From Bolinopsis microptera (Eukaryota > Ctenophora > Tentaculata > Lobata > Bolinopsidae): a stretch of 64,000 bases of DNA. The notes beneath the pieces were generated by a model. It ran no database searches. It had not been told where the DNA came from and was given only the letters and a program-made list of their open reading frames with translations. The stretch lies in the NCBI RefSeq assembly GCF_026151205.1, contig NC_087077.1, forward strand, positions 3,968,001 through 4,032,000, written 5' to 3'. Within the stretch, counting starts at the first letter, position 1, and each line of letters begins with the position of its first letter. This document shows, piece by piece, positions 1-12,837 of this stretch. Made by a program: the position numbers and the translations under genes.

Positions 1-156
1 ATGGGCGTGGTCTAAAATATTCGACTTTTCAAATTTTGACGACGGAATCCTCGAACCAGTAAGTACAGTATGCCATCTGTAGCAAGCTCTCAAATATAAA
101 ACACGGCGGAGCTATTAAGGCCAACGTATGGGTACTGACTTTTGGCCCACCCTGTA
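1..156. other. Gene-free edge with possible transposon terminus
   Basis: No coding sequence is seen. On the minus strand, from about 155 inward, the sequence reads CAGGGTGGGCCAAAAGT, which resembles the ends of mariner-like DNA transposons, and it is preceded by TATA. No second terminus or transposase was found, so this is only a possible fragment cut by the window edge. Confidence 0.2.
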
Positions 157-1014
157 TATCCATAAGACACAAATTGAATAATGAAAGTGAATTTGTTTAG
201 AGAATAAAATTTAGGTCTGTTATAGGTTGAATCGAGTTTTATTACATTCGATCATGATTCATCTAGAACTTCCCACCAGGACATCTGATCTCTCTGTATT
301 TATAAGTTAAAACCATGCGTCTGTAAGAAGGACAGTTAAACGTTTGGTTTGCTATTTGTTTTGACAATGGTTTAGTATTTGTTTAGACTAGACAACAATA
401 AGTGAGCTGGCCAAGCGTTAAGAATCTTATTTCGTATTCTACATAGTTAATTCCTAAATTGAGATTTTCACAATCGTTTGTTATATATTCAGCATGACGA
501 ACGATTCGCTACTCTGAAAGCGGCTTCGACCTTGTGTCGATATTTATGGCATGACTTTGGATCTGAAGCTTGCTTCTGCTAGGTTATATACAATATTGGA
601 CAATAAACAATTATAAACTTCGGACTTAAAGCGGGATAGGGATGTATTATGGAGGGGGTTGTCTGCACTGTACTCTAGATGATCTAGGATGTGAAACTTG
701 CTTAAGCCTAGAACACACGAGTTCCCCTGATATAGTAGCAATGGCTAGATTCACTTCCTTCCCACTTGCACTGTTGTTGACTTGTAGCTACAATATTAAA
801 TTGATTCGTGGAAATCGGTCTCGGATGTGAAGCTTCCTTAAGCGCCAAACCCTGAGAATACTGTATTACTCGAACTTCGAGAATTTTCTAAATGAATCTA
901 GACTAAAGGAGCCAACTTGAATCCATAAAATTTTGAATGCTACATTTTAAAATACCGCTCTATATTTACACCGTTCACCAGTTAATATGGCTACCGACAG
1001 CAAAAACATTTCAA

Positions 1015-1810
1015 TAAATCCATAACACCTGGTCTTAAAGTTACTTACAAGGCGGTCTAAGAGAGGAACCTCCTAGCCTGTCCAGCATCTGGGAGGTCTA
1101 CACAGGAAACAGTAGGTCATTTAGGTCACCAGGCTGTGACAATTGTCTTGATGTCCAACCAGTTCTGCGATTTACAGGTTACATCTAGGTTAAGAATAAG
1201 ATTAAGTTGAATGTGCTAATGATGGGATCCCGGAGGGCAAGATCAGGTTATAATAATATAACACCCTGGATTTTTAATGTACTATACTATAATATCTGAC
1301 AGAATCTCTTTAAATGTTTTTCTGTGACAAATGAATCTTGAATGTTTGAATAGAGTTGCTGGTTATTGTCTGGTGACATTACACACTCACTTAATCTTCC
1401 TCTTGGTCCAAGGGATATTTTAAGAAGGGCATTAATAACTGCCCTTACTGACATACTCACAAGTTACAACAAAACAGCTGCATTGCTTTGGACTTGTCAG
1501 TAGAATGCCTGAAGATCGGTTACCCATCTGTCTACTTGAATGAAAACCAAAACATGGGAAGAGATCAAGAGGCAGGCATAGGAAGAGTTTAAATAATGAA
1601 TTTATTAAGGATGCTGTGCAGAGATTGAACCGGAGTGGACTCAGGATTGATTGTATGAGAAGATTAGCTGCAGATCGAAGGAGATGGAGAAATGTTACCC
1701 ACTGAAGTTGTATAATCAAAAGTAATGACATGTTACCTGGTCCAATCCAATGTGATAAAAAAGAGTTTAAGATTCCAAAATAAAAATTAAACACTATAAA
1801 TATTTAATTC
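1015..1810 (+). repeat. Left main arm of palindrome
   Basis: This is the reverse complement, with few differences, of 9398-10170. Shared landmarks are GATGGGATCCCGG (left) against its complement near 9957, and the CTTGGTCCAAGGGATATTTT stretch near 1405 against its complement near 9772. No conserved gene is recognised in it. The apparent 120-codon minus-strand frame at 1432-1794 looks like chance. Confidence 0.8.
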
Positions 1811-2025
1811 ATTCACTGCCTTCTCTTTCAAGCACTCCCTAAAATCATGTAGGAGTATTGATAACATTGAGGTTCATATATAAGATTACCATCATAAATA
1901 TGGCATTTTATTATCGTGGTATTTGAGAGCTAAAGACTAAACCACTAAATACAATCTAATTGCCTTTCATTAAACAGTAACTGCAGTTAACTCCCTCAAG
2001 CAATTCTAAAGTAGACAGTTCAGAA

Positions 2026-3180
2026 GAGGTCTGTTCCTACCCTCCCTCAGATACTTGCCCTATGACGCATCCTAGAAGAGTGTAAAATCGGAAATCAATC
2101 AGCAGCTATCGTGTTCGTCGACTTTTCGAAAGCATTCGACAGTATCAACAGAGATGCCTTGTTTCACATCCTCTCCCTCTACGGCGTCCCTACTCCCATA
2201 ACTGATGCTATCAGGCTCCTGTATGACTCATCACACTCCAGAGTCAAAACCATTGACGGCCTTACGGACTTCTTTAGAACACTCATCGGGGTCCTCCAGG
2301 GTGATACACTCGCTCCTTTCCTCTTCGTCATCGTCCTCGATTATGTCCTTAGGAACTGCATGACTCTTGACCATGGCCTTACCATCATCCCCAGGCAAAG
2401 TTGGAGAGTACCTGCGGTCAGAGTCACAGATCTTGACGACCTGGCCTTGTATGCCGATAACATAGAGCAAGTCCAACAACTGCTCTCGGACTTAGAGACT
2501 GCAGCAGCACATGTCGGACTTGCGATGAATGCTTCCAAGACCGAATACATGACCATCAACATTCCTGATGCTGCCCTCGTGAACTCAATATCCGGTTACC
2601 AGATCAAGCAGGTTGATGACTTCAAATACTTGGGCTCATATATTGCAGAGAGCAGTCGAAGGACTTCAACACCAGGAAAGGCATGGCTTGGTCAGCTTGT
2701 ATCAAACTGCAGAAGGTATGGACCTCTGGCATTTCTAACCAGCTGAAAGTCAAGTTCTTCAGAGCATGCATCGAACCTGTTCTGCTGTATGGCTCAGAAA
2801 CCTGGACCTTGAACAAGCAGTTTGAGAAGCGTCTCGACGGGTGCTACACCAGGCTCCTAATGAAAGCCAGGAATCTTTCATGGAAGAAGCATCCAACCCT
2901 AAAGCAAATCTATGGTGACCTACCTTCCATCTCCACCATCGTTGCACAGAGACGTGCCAGATTTGCTGGGCATTGCATGAGAGCTTCAGACCAGGTCATC
3001 TCTACCATCCTTCCTTGGCGGCTGCCACAGTTCAGGCGTGGGAGGAGATCACTCTCTTTTCTTGACACCGTAGCCAGGGACACAAGGTTGCGGGTAGAAG
3101 ATCTCCGAACGGTTATGTGCGACAGAACCATCTGGAGACGTAGAGTGGAGGAGATTTCGATCGAGCATCGCCCAAAGTAA
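2026..3180 (+). pseudogene. RTE-like LINE reverse transcriptase, broken
   Basis: This is a remnant of a non-LTR retrotransposon RT. It is open from about 2065 with VFVDFSKAFDSI (RT motif A) near 2111-2146, GVLQGDTLAPFLF near 2290 and LYADN near 2447. The C-terminal RTE-type region follows in another frame (2683-3180): FRACIEPVLLYGSETWTL, then RRLDGCYTRLL-like and LPSISTIVAQRRARFAGHC. The frame shifts around 2683-2746, and the catalytic YADD has become YADN, so the enzyme would be dead. Upstream, decayed traces of the LPQILALRRILEEC region begin near 2026. The endonuclease domain is not recognisable. Clade assignment to RTE rests on the C-terminal pattern and was not tested by phylogeny. Confidence 0.8.
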
Positions 3181-5428
3181 AGTAAGTAAAAAAGTAAGTT
3201 CCTTGCGAAGGACCAGGCGCTGAGAGAAGGAAGAGGTAGTAACCAAGAAGAACCTGCTGAAGACATGCTACAATGTAGATTGTAGCTGAAGAGGAAATCC
3301 TGAAGGAGAAGATCAGAAAGGTGGAACACACTGTTGATCGATGCAAGAACAAAGAAAGCTGAAATCTTGTCAACAATATCTCAGTAGACAGAACCCAGTT
3401 ATGGACTCATTAGAGGGTGTAGGTCAGCAGAACGTCTTGAGACCTGGAGAAAACACTTCTCTTGGCTACTTGGTCAACTATACCTACAGGCCCAGACATA
3501 AATATTCCTATCAGGAATACACATTCTCCTCTAAATATTGAGACAGGCCCTTTTACCATTGAGGAGCTGCAGCTACAACCTGATACGAGTTTCAGCAACA
3601 ATGGAGAAATCGGGGAACTTAAGGCGGATAGAACTCTATGAAGACAGCACATCAATACTCGGATGCTTAAGCCGCCTTAAGTCAAGTAAGTAAAGAGTAA
3701 TTTAAGAAAAGTTGCTTAGAAGTTTACAATCATAACAATTATTCAAAATTACCTCTACTTGATACTGATAATCTGCTTTAAGGTCGTATTCCAGCCAGTC
3801 TATCAGATAGAAAAATAACTATAGAACGTATCATTAATCACAAGCAATAAAATAATTACAAAGTATATTTCATGAAACTTGACAAAATTTGTAGTGGCGC
3901 TCGATTCCAAACGATTTTTATATAATGATGCAAATTATTTAAAAATGCGCGGCGCGCAAAATTTATTATTTGAAATAGTCAAAACACACTTTATAACATG
4001 TTTTATAAAACATAGCTCTATCAATGTGTAAAAAATGAATTCCAAAATATAATACTTACTGGAGCAAAAACGACAAACGAGGAGCGCGCAAAATATATTT
4101 ATTTTAACAATTTTTTTAGTTTACGCTCAAAACAATGTAAGAATCATAACTAAAATTCAATTTGATTTTTGATTTTTGTCTTTTAAAATATTTTTTGCCG
4201 ACAGTCAAATGAAATTACCGATTCAAATTATTTATTGCAACATTGCAAATTCTTTTTTATTTTCATATATAAAATCATTTTTGTTAACTATTGACCGGGA
4301 TTCTAAAAAAAATTTAATATATATAAATGATAAATCATCAATGTAATTGTCAGTCAATGCCATGCCTTTTATTACTAAAGTAATACAATTTTAAATAAAA
4401 AAGTCAAAGATTGCAGTATGAGGAATTGCAGCAGAACAAAAATTGTTTTAGTGAAGATAACGGTTTACTTATTTTGTTTATTATATATGGTTCCTGTTTA
4501 AAGTCGCGAAAATTGTCAAAATAGATATAATTTTTGCGTGCTCCTCGGTTTTGCTCCCTTTAGTGTTATATTTTGAGATTATTCTTTTTTATATACTATT
4601 AGAACTATATATTACAAATTATTTTATGAAATATGTTTGAACTATTTCAAAAGCTATAAAAAATATAAATTTTTTCAAAATAATTATTGCACCGTCGGAG
4701 TTGGTACCTCAGTGCTTAGGAAACGAAATTTCGCCAAAAAATTCGAACGTTTAGAGTTGTTGGTATTATATGGGTTAAACCGATTAAGTATGAATGAATG
4801 AAATACATGACAATCCGCACTCCTATAATTCAAAAGCATGAGTAACTCGTAGTGATGTACGATTTCTAGAAAGTTTAAATTAAATTTGGCGCTCACAGGT
4901 CCTCGTGATCATGTGATCGCCGCATAATGTTCTGTAAATGCGCAGGGCACCTTCAAGCTTAAATTATTCACCATACTGAGGCAGTCAACCAACGCGCGGC
5001 TTTATTTTTATGATATGATATGTTTTGATTGTTATTAATAAATACCAAAATTTAAATTTGTTTTAAAAAAATTTGTTTTACTAATGATAATTTTTTCGCG
5101 CCGCGCATTTTGTCAAGAATTTGCATCATTAAACAAAATTCGTTTGGAATCGAGCGCCACTGGAAATTTTGTTATTTTCATGAAATATACCTTGGAATTA
5201 TTTCAGTGTACGTTCTACAATTTATCTCTTTCTGATAGATTGGCTTTCTGATAGATTGGCTTTCTGATAGATTGGCTTTCTGATAGATTGGCTTTCTGAT
5301 AGATTGGCTTTCTGGTAGATTGGCTGGAAGACGACTATCAAGCTGATTATCAGTAGCAATTAGTGGTCATTTTAAATAATTATTATGATTGTGAACTTTT
5401 AAACAACTTCTATTAATTCACTGTTTAC
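3181..5428. other. Centre of palindrome, no gene
   Basis: AT-rich sequence holding the inner inverted block. 3660-3985 and 5085-5460 share, in opposite orientation, AAGCCGCCTTAAGTCAAG and GCGCTCGATTCCAAACG. The loop 4000-5080 has only short open frames and nothing I recognise. Confidence 0.6.
5229..5325. repeat. 16 bp tandem repeat, six copies
   Basis: Six near-identical tandem copies of TTTCTGATAGATTGGC. The corresponding place in the left palindrome arm (near 3795-3815) has only one copy, in reverse complement, so the expansion is specific to the right arm. Confidence 0.9.
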
Positions 5429-5429
5429 T

Positions 5430-8400
5430 TGCTTGACTTAAGGCGGCTTCAGCGTCCGAGTATTGATGCAATGTCTCTGTAGAGTTCTATCCGCCATAAG
5501 TCCCGTGATTTCTCCAGAGTTAACTCAAACCCGTATCAGCTCTTAAGCTATCAACATAAGTTATGACTGTTCTTCCCCTGCGCAGCACACCATGGTTAGG
5601 TTCCCAAAGTATATATGGCAAGCTAGTCGCATCGTACGCTCTTGGATCTTCATAGTTGCTCTTGGTAGGCTGCCATATACTTCTCTATTGGACTTTCGCT
5701 GCTTCCAGTCTATGTTTAATGCCATCCTAAGCATTCTAGTGTAACAACCGTCAATGCTCTGTTTTAACAACTCTGTGAGTGTTCATGTTTCTGAAAATGA
5801 GAGTATTGGCTCCACTGTAGCAACAAAGAGACAGTTCCGGGGGGGGGTCAACCTCATTTTACCTCACGAGGCCAGCCAAAAAAGGCAAAATTGGGATGAG
5901 GTAAAATGAGGTAAAATGAGGTAAATAAATCTAGTTTTCTAAGCCTTTTTTTAGAGACAAAAAAGTTTTATTCGAAGTCATTATACTATAATTCGAGGCT
6001 GTGCATGGTCTCCCATGATATTTAATGTTTTATTAGGGGTGATGTGGTCCCTGGGAAGGGGCATTCCCAGTTTAACCTACTTACTCTCCAAACTTGGGGT
6101 AAATAAAACTTCGCATTATAATTATTATTTATGAAAAGAAAATTGAACATTTCAATTTCCATGATCCATTAGGATATTGTAAATAGCACTTGCTAAGTTT
6201 TGTAAAGGAATTAGCAATAACTTAAGTGTCACTTTGGCAGTTGCCAATTTATGGGGATATTTCCGCATTGCATGACATGGACCATTTAAATAATATCTTA
6301 ATTTGATATTGCGATTATCGAGTCACTCTGAAACAAATTGTGTCTAACTAGACCAAATGTAAACAACAGTTGTGCATGGAACTGGATTGGATATCTACAT
6401 GAATTTGCATGTCGAAATTGCATAGTGAAAGGTAATTTTATAATAAATTACTCATATAAACTCATACTTCATACAATTCTAAGTTCTTATGTACATGTTC
6501 AATGTTCATGATTCGCTGTAGAATAAAGGGCGGTTCACAAAACCACATTTCGTTTAAATAATTAGATATCACCTCTAATTAGTTGCTCTATAGGGTCGGG
6601 AACAACCAAAAATTTTTTTGTGTCTCTACGGTTTCGTATAATACTGACTTGGGCCACGCCCATATTTTTCACCAATTTTTAACAGGTAAAATTCTTTAAA
6701 TCGTCAATTTAGTCACAAAGGAGTATGGAAGGAGTTCTAAATGTGTGCTCCTCTAATATAAACAGTAGGAAATGGTTAACTTTAGTCGAGGTTTCAGATC
6801 TCTACAATGTCGGGAAGTTCCTGCAGGAATTTGCGCATTGCGCTGAAGCGCAAGATTCACAGCGCCAAAAGCGAAGGTCGTAGAGACATGAGACCTTGAC
6901 TAAAGTTAACCATTTCTTACCATTGCTATAAGAGTATGCCACTTTCAGAGTCCTGAACACACTCCTACAGCTCTTAATCGTCAATTACATGTATATGAAT
7001 TTTACCTGTTAAAATATATCATCTTTAACTGATATCAATTTAGTTTAACACTGTTAATTTTTGTTTTCAACATAATACTTCACACCAAACTAACGCACAA
7101 TATGATAATATAAAAAAGGAAGGTTTTCCTTGGATTCCAAATTCAACTTTGATTATATCCTGGCACTGATTATCATTTCTCGATTGTTCTCCATTTTCCA
7201 ATGCAGTCAGCAAGTTCCAATTAAGGTAGACATAGCTCGTCATTGATAGGATCAGTATTAAATGAGGTCGAATGATTACTTCATGGCTCGTCACTAACTG
7301 GATCAGCATAACATGACTAACAACTAACGCGAACGAGGTCCAGTGATCTCTTACTGATACGTCAAGACAAGATCAGTAAATAGCTAAAAATATCGAAAAA
7401 AATTAGCTTAGAAATTACAGAGTACAAATGCTTTCTTCACAACTAACTCTTCGGCCTCATCTTTTTAAATCACTCATTCCCTCTGAAACAAGATAATGCT
7501 TAGTTAACTTCTTGTATGATTCGGTAAGAGGAAAATTCCTTAGTAAGCTAACATTCTTTTGTAGGATGTTACCACTTATCATATCTGTTATCCAGCATAA
7601 TCCCACAACTAGACCCTCTTATTCTTGAGTCTTGACAATGACAGTAGCAATGTACACTATTTTGATGCTCGATCCAGGTCTCCAAGAAAACCTTCCTTTT
7701 TATATTCTCATATAGTGTGTTAGTTTGGTGTGAAGTATTATTTTCTTTTTTAAAACTAACAGTGTTAAACTAAATTGATATCAGTTAAAGATGATATATT
7801 TTAACAGGTAAAATTCATATAATTGACGATTAAGAGATATGGGAGTGTGTTCAGGACTCTGAAAGTGGCATACTCTTATAGCAATGGTATGAAATGGTTA
7901 ACTTTAGTCAAGGTCTTATGTCTCTACGACCTTCGCTTTTGGCGCTGTGAATCTTGCGCTTCAAGCGCAATGCGCAAATTCCTGCAGGAACTTCCCGACA
8001 TTGTAGAGACCTGAGACCTCGACTAAAGTTAACCATTTCTTACTGTTTATATTAGAGGAGCACACATTTAGAACTCCTTCCATACTCCTTCGTGACTAAA
8101 TTGACGATTTAGAGAATTTTACCTGTTAAAATTTTTGCCGAGATTTACCTCATTTTACCTCACGAGGCCAGCCAAAAAAGGCAAAATTGGGATGAGGTAA
8201 AATGAGGTAAAATGAGGTTGACCCCCCCCCCAGTTCCTTAGTCCCTTCTGAGGTCAAACTTCCACATCTTCTTGAGTTTGTGACAAGCTGCCCATCCTTT
8301 AGCGTTTCTCACTCTAAAGTCTCTCAGTTGTTGCTATCTATACCCCAAGGTATACAAAGTCTGTTACGTTTTCCAGCTGGTTTCCAGAATAGCTTTCAAG

Positions 8401-9200
8401 TCTACTTTCCTCTGTAGTGTTTAGAGTCACTAAATTTGTTTTAGAGTTGTTCAAGACTAACCCCAGTGCCCCACACTTTGTGCTGCTTCTTTTAGCCTGT
8501 CCAGGAGTAGTTTTGCCTGTTCAATGATATCAGTGATAAGGGCACCATAATCTGGGAATTTGACACATGCGATATTTTCAGCATAAATCCATCTACATCC
8601 CGTGCAGGCTTAAGAGTGAACCAGAGTCTGAGTCATCATCTATAGCCACTGTCATGATATAGTCAATCACGATGATATTCAGATTGACTAAAGGTATTAT
8701 TTACTATGCATTGAAATAGATCATTTCAGCTTGGTTATACGATTACTGGGTTTCATAGCTTATTACCTACAAACAGAACAAGTATGGAGTGTCTCTTTGC
8801 AGTACTCCCGATCCCGCCAGGACTTCGAAGACCCCAATACCATCAGTTGTGACTACTTAAGCCACTGTGCTTGTGTAGATACCCTCAATCAATCGCACTA
8901 TGTATTCTGGTATACCATTTGCTTTCAGTATCTTAATAAGCAAACCTCTATGTACACTGTCAAAGGCTTTCTTAAAATCTATAAACAACATAGTGGCCTT
9001 TAGACTCATGGCCTTTGGACCCTCTAATAATGTTCTTCACAGAACAAGAATGTGCGAAGTCGTAGAGCGACCAGGTCTGAAGCCATTATGATTGTCTCTT
9101 AGTGCTTCTTCAAGACTTGGCTTCATCCTGCTCAGCATTTTGTTAAGAGTTTTACTTTTTGTTTCTGATATATCTAGAAAATCATAAGATGGCACTTGGT
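5430..9200 (-). pseudogene. Second RTE-like LINE, inverted, interrupted by a transposon
   Basis: Read on the minus strand from about 9200. The frame fragments include NGFRPGRSTTSHI (motif upstream of A), LFIDFKKAFDSVHRGLL (motif A, near 8985-8935) and, after 8300, LRDFRVRNAKGWAACHKL. The C-terminal part resumes beyond the inserted element at 5838 with SIDGCYTRMLRMALNIDWKQ (5561-5770) and GSLPRATMKIQERTMRLA. Stops and frameshifts are frequent. Compared with the copy at 2026-3180 it retains more of the N-terminal RT but is more decayed. The 2.4 kb insertion sits exactly between two parts of the conserved C-terminal RT tail. Confidence 0.75.
5839..8231. mobile_element. 2.4 kb fold-back DNA transposon with G/C-run termini
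   Basis: The left end is a run of nine G followed by TCAACCTCATTTTACCTC. The right end is the reverse complement ending in a run of ten C. AGTTCC occurs on both sides (5833-5838 and 8232-8237), a 6 bp target-site duplication inside the RTE remnant. Terminal blocks 5846-5930 and 8146-8220 each contain their own palindrome (CCTCATTTTACCTC against GAGGTAAAATGAGG). Longer internal inverted arms, about 6673-7135 and 7676-8135, are nearly identical and also fold on themselves through GGTTAACTTTAGTC. No transposase is encoded, so it is non-autonomous. Confidence 0.88.
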
Positions 9201-9397
9201 AGCGCTCTGTTTGCAATAACTACCTACTAATGATATCCATTACCCATGACATGTATAGTTTCTTTTAGGGTTTAAAGAGGTGTCAGGATTCTAGCATCCA
9301 CAGCAATAGGTGATCTGGAACTCAATCTTATCAATACTCCTACATGATTTTATGGAGCGCTTGTAAGGGATGGCATATAAACAACTTGTTGCAGTGA

Positions 9398-10170
9398 ATG
9401 AATTTAATAAATATTTGTGTTTAATTCCTATTTTGGCATCTTAAACTCTGTATATGATATTGGATTGAACCAAGTAACAAGTTACTAGCGAGATCTCTAT
9501 CCAAAAAGATTAGTCTGCGCAAGCTGTGTCATTACTTTGAATTATACATCTTTGGCGGAACATTTCTACTACATTTAAGCTCTTCCTAGGCCTGCCTCTT
9601 GATCTCTTCCCATTTTTGGGTTTTCATTCAAGTAGAAAGTTGGGTTTTCATTCAATTAGAAAGTTGGGTGACCGATCTTCAGGCATTCTACTGACAAGTC
9701 CAAAGCAATGCAGCTGTTTTGTTGTAACTTGTGAGTATGTCAGTAAGGGCAGTTATTAAAGCCCTTCTTAAAATATCCCTTGGACCAAGAGGAAGATTAA
9801 GTGAGTGTGTAATGTCACCAGACAATAACCAGCAACTCTATTCAAACATTCAAGATTCATTTGTCACAGAAAAACATTTAAAGAGATTCTGTCAGATATT
9901 ATAGTATAGTACATTAAAAATATAGTATATTATTATAACCTGATCTTGCCCGCCGGGATCCCATCATTAGCACATTCAACTTAATCTTATTCTTAACCTA
10001 GATGTAACCTGTAAATCGCAGAACTGGTTGGACATCAAGACAATTGTCACAGCCTGGTGACCGAAATGACCTACTGTTTCCTGTGTTGACCTCCCAGATG
10101 CTGGACAGGCTAGGAGGTTCCTCTCTTAGACCGCCTTGTAAGTAACTTTAAGACCAAGTGTTATTGATTT
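9398..10170 (-). repeat. Right main arm of palindrome
   Basis: Inverted counterpart of 1015-1810. It carries a local duplication (GTTGGGTTTTCATTCAA-like text twice near 9625-9665) that the left arm lacks. Confidence 0.8.
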
Positions 10171-10187
10171 AACGAAATAAGGCCAGA

Positions 10188-10206
10188 GGGGGGGGGGGGG
10201 GGGGGG
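10188..10206. repeat. Homopolymer of 19 G
   Basis: An uninterrupted G run just outside the right main arm of the palindrome. It is a possible slippage hotspot, and its length is a likely assembly uncertainty. Confidence 0.95.
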
Positions 10207-11744
10207 AAGGATCGAAATTTTCGGCCTGATTGGGAATCGAGCGGTTTACTCGATTAATGTTTACTCAAAATTATAATACAAACAGTAATAGATAGAAAAT
10301 AGTAATGTTAAAGAATTCTTTTAAAAAAACCCTCTGGAAAGGGCACTGCACACTGTTATCAAAAAGTACACAGTGATCATGAAGTACTATGAACTACAGA
10401 TTTAAAAACACGACGCTTCACGCTACACATGATCATACACATCCATAATATCGATCCTATAGGTTAAGAAGTTTAGACTTGCACTGAACAGCTTGGACTA
10501 TTGTTTTTAAAATTTTGTGCCTAAATTTTATTCTCTAAAAAATTCACTTTCATTATTCAATTTGTGTCTTGTGGATATACTGGACCTGATATTGTGATGT
10601 AAGATGACGTGATAATACGGAATAACATTAAAGCCTTCCTTCAATTAACCTCATTTTTACGATATGAGCATATATACTTCCAAAATTTTCTGAAATCCGT
10701 TAGGGGATGGCCAGGTCAAATCAAACAGACTTTAAAAAGTCTAATCATAGTCCTAACTACAGTATATATAGGCATTTAATAACTATGATATATTGACTTG
10801 AAATTGAAAGTTATCACAATACACAAAGGAAAAATATATCATATAGTGCTCATTCTTCTTTGTCACAATTCTTGTTGACACTGATCACTATTTATTAATG
10901 ACAGCTAAGTAAAGTACAGAAATTGATTTGGTAAAATTTCCGTTTTTCAGACAGTCTGACTCAGACTGCTATTGAGCAAGTTTTTCCGAGACTTCTCACT
11001 GTTTAAACACAAAAATCTTACCTTGTGTGGGACATAGTCCTTGATCTGGTGTTTTGAGTTAGCTCTATTTCTTGTTTTACTTCTTTTAGTTCCCTGTCTA
11101 TTGGCTTGTAACAGGGGAATCAAATGGAGAGGGTCAGGTAAATCATATAATAGCACAATGTAATGTTATGATTACCCTTGACAGTTTTAGTTTACAATGA
11201 TATTTCAATTCCTTGTTTCTGTTGTAAAAGCAAGCACACAAATGAACCTTACTTCAATATTCCAGCTGACACTTTTCTTGACGTAAATAATCAGTTCTGC
11301 TAGGATACAACCAGTTGAGTTTTCCTATTTAAAAAAATCATATAGTTAATCCATTGAGTTGTGCCAAATGATATTGAATCTCCGAAAAAGAGTGACAGAG
11401 GTTTTGCTCATTAAATGTTCAGGAAGTAATTTTTGATTATATGTTCTAATTCTCGTTGCAGTGCTCTCGGATCATTGATAAACAACGTAAACTCAATTTT
11501 AAAAAACCAATATTTTCTGGCGTTACTGTATCCGCCAAAATTCCCTTACCTCAGGAACGAAAAATCTATTATACATACCATAAATTAAGTCAAACAATTG
11601 CCTAAAATTGTTGTAAAACAAATTTCATGGGAGGATCAGGACTTATTTTAAGGGAGACTAAAATTTCAGCACAGCATATACATGATATATGATTTAACGA
11701 ATTTAAGTATCGTTAACTTTATACAAGTCGCTACTGCGTGTTAT

Positions 11745-12064
11745 AGGCGGTCCGTGTAGGCCTTACACTGTGCTTTCAGCAATACTCATAAGTATTTCCG
11801 TGGCTGTGGTTGCAATGCGCCTAGTCTACTGGAATGATTCTTCGGAATTTCGCTGGATTGCACAACTTTCATCTTGGTAGATTCCAAACACAAGGAAATT
11901 TTCCTTTTGGTTGGTAATATACTCAATGATGGGAGTACAGTGTATTGGCTATGCCCCGCTTACTAGTTTAGCTCTAGTCCCTTGCTACACGGCATGTAAA
12001 CAGGGATTGGCTAGTTAGAGGCGGTCCGTGTAGGCCTTACACTGTGCTTTCAGCAATACTCATA
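11745..12064 (+). repeat. 46 bp exact direct repeat pair
   Basis: 11745-11790 and 12019-12064 are identical, starting AGGCGGTCCGTGTAGG and ending CAGCAATACTCATA, with 228 bp of unrelated sequence between. This could be a partial segmental duplication or two boundaries of a small element. No coding potential. Confidence 0.9.
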
Positions 12065-12837
12065 GGTAAATTTATGTCATGCTATGTAATTGATGTATGT
12101 AATGTTGGCTCGTCGTTGAAAAATTCCAAGATCAAGAATATTCTAGTCAAAAAAGCTAGCTGAATAAATAAAAACAAATTAAACGATATGGAAAAATGGT
12201 CTCAAAAATACGAGTAATATTGTTGTTGAAAATATTTGAAAAGAAAATTTGTGACTAAAATTATGGTAACCATAATATTTTAAATGGGAAACAAGGTTAT
12301 TGTGAACCAAATTTTTTCAGGCATGGTGGGCTGAACATGGAGCTACCAAGAGCTGCTGATCATTTAGAAATAAACTCAGATGCAGCAGACAGGCAGAAGC
12401 ATTAGTTTGAGTTAAGTTGTAAAGCCTCTTTAAACTTTTTCATCACAAAGAGAAATTTAATTTTTCTGATTCAAAGATAAGTTTGATCAATTTCGCTTGA
12501 TAGGAATGTTTTATCATTTCTGTAATAATTTCTCTATTCTGTTTATCCCGGTGCAAATTGGCTTCCACGTAATACTTCCAGCTAAGCGTGAGCGTTTTAA
12601 ATAAAGACTGAGATCAACGCGGCAGGACTGAATGAATCATCCATTTACTGCTCATGCTGTACAGGTATATCTCACCTCGTCTAGTAGGAATTTATTGAAT
12701 GCTCCCTAAATTTGAAGAAGTATATTGAACTATTGAAGAAGGTAAATTCAGTTTTTGCCCACTGAGGCCTCATATTGTTTAAGATGTATCATCTATCGTT
12801 TCAGCTTAAGTTATAAAGGAACCATCTCAACTGACCA

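Larger units (their letters stand above)
157..10573. repeat. Large imperfect palindrome with RTE-like sequence in both arms
   Basis: Three inverted-homology blocks lie symmetrically about a centre near 4.5 kb. The outer block is 157-220 versus 10507-10573, the main block 1015-1900 versus 9300-10170, and the inner block 3660-3985 versus 5085-5460. Between the main and inner blocks each arm holds a reverse transcriptase remnant pointing toward the centre. The main block is nearly identical between arms and the inner one roughly 80% by eye, whereas the two RT proteins agree at well under two thirds of positions. The right arm is lengthened by the fold-back element at 5839-8231. It could be an old inverted duplication or two related elements inserted head-on. 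Confidence 0.75.

Noticed and set aside
45..75. tRNA-like GGTTCGAGGATTCC on the minus strand
   Set aside because: No A box, acceptor stem or anticodon arm can be built around it.
1432..1794. 120-codon minus-strand frame
   Set aside because: It lies in a noncoding palindrome arm, the inverted copy near 9.5 kb does not preserve it and no domain is visible.
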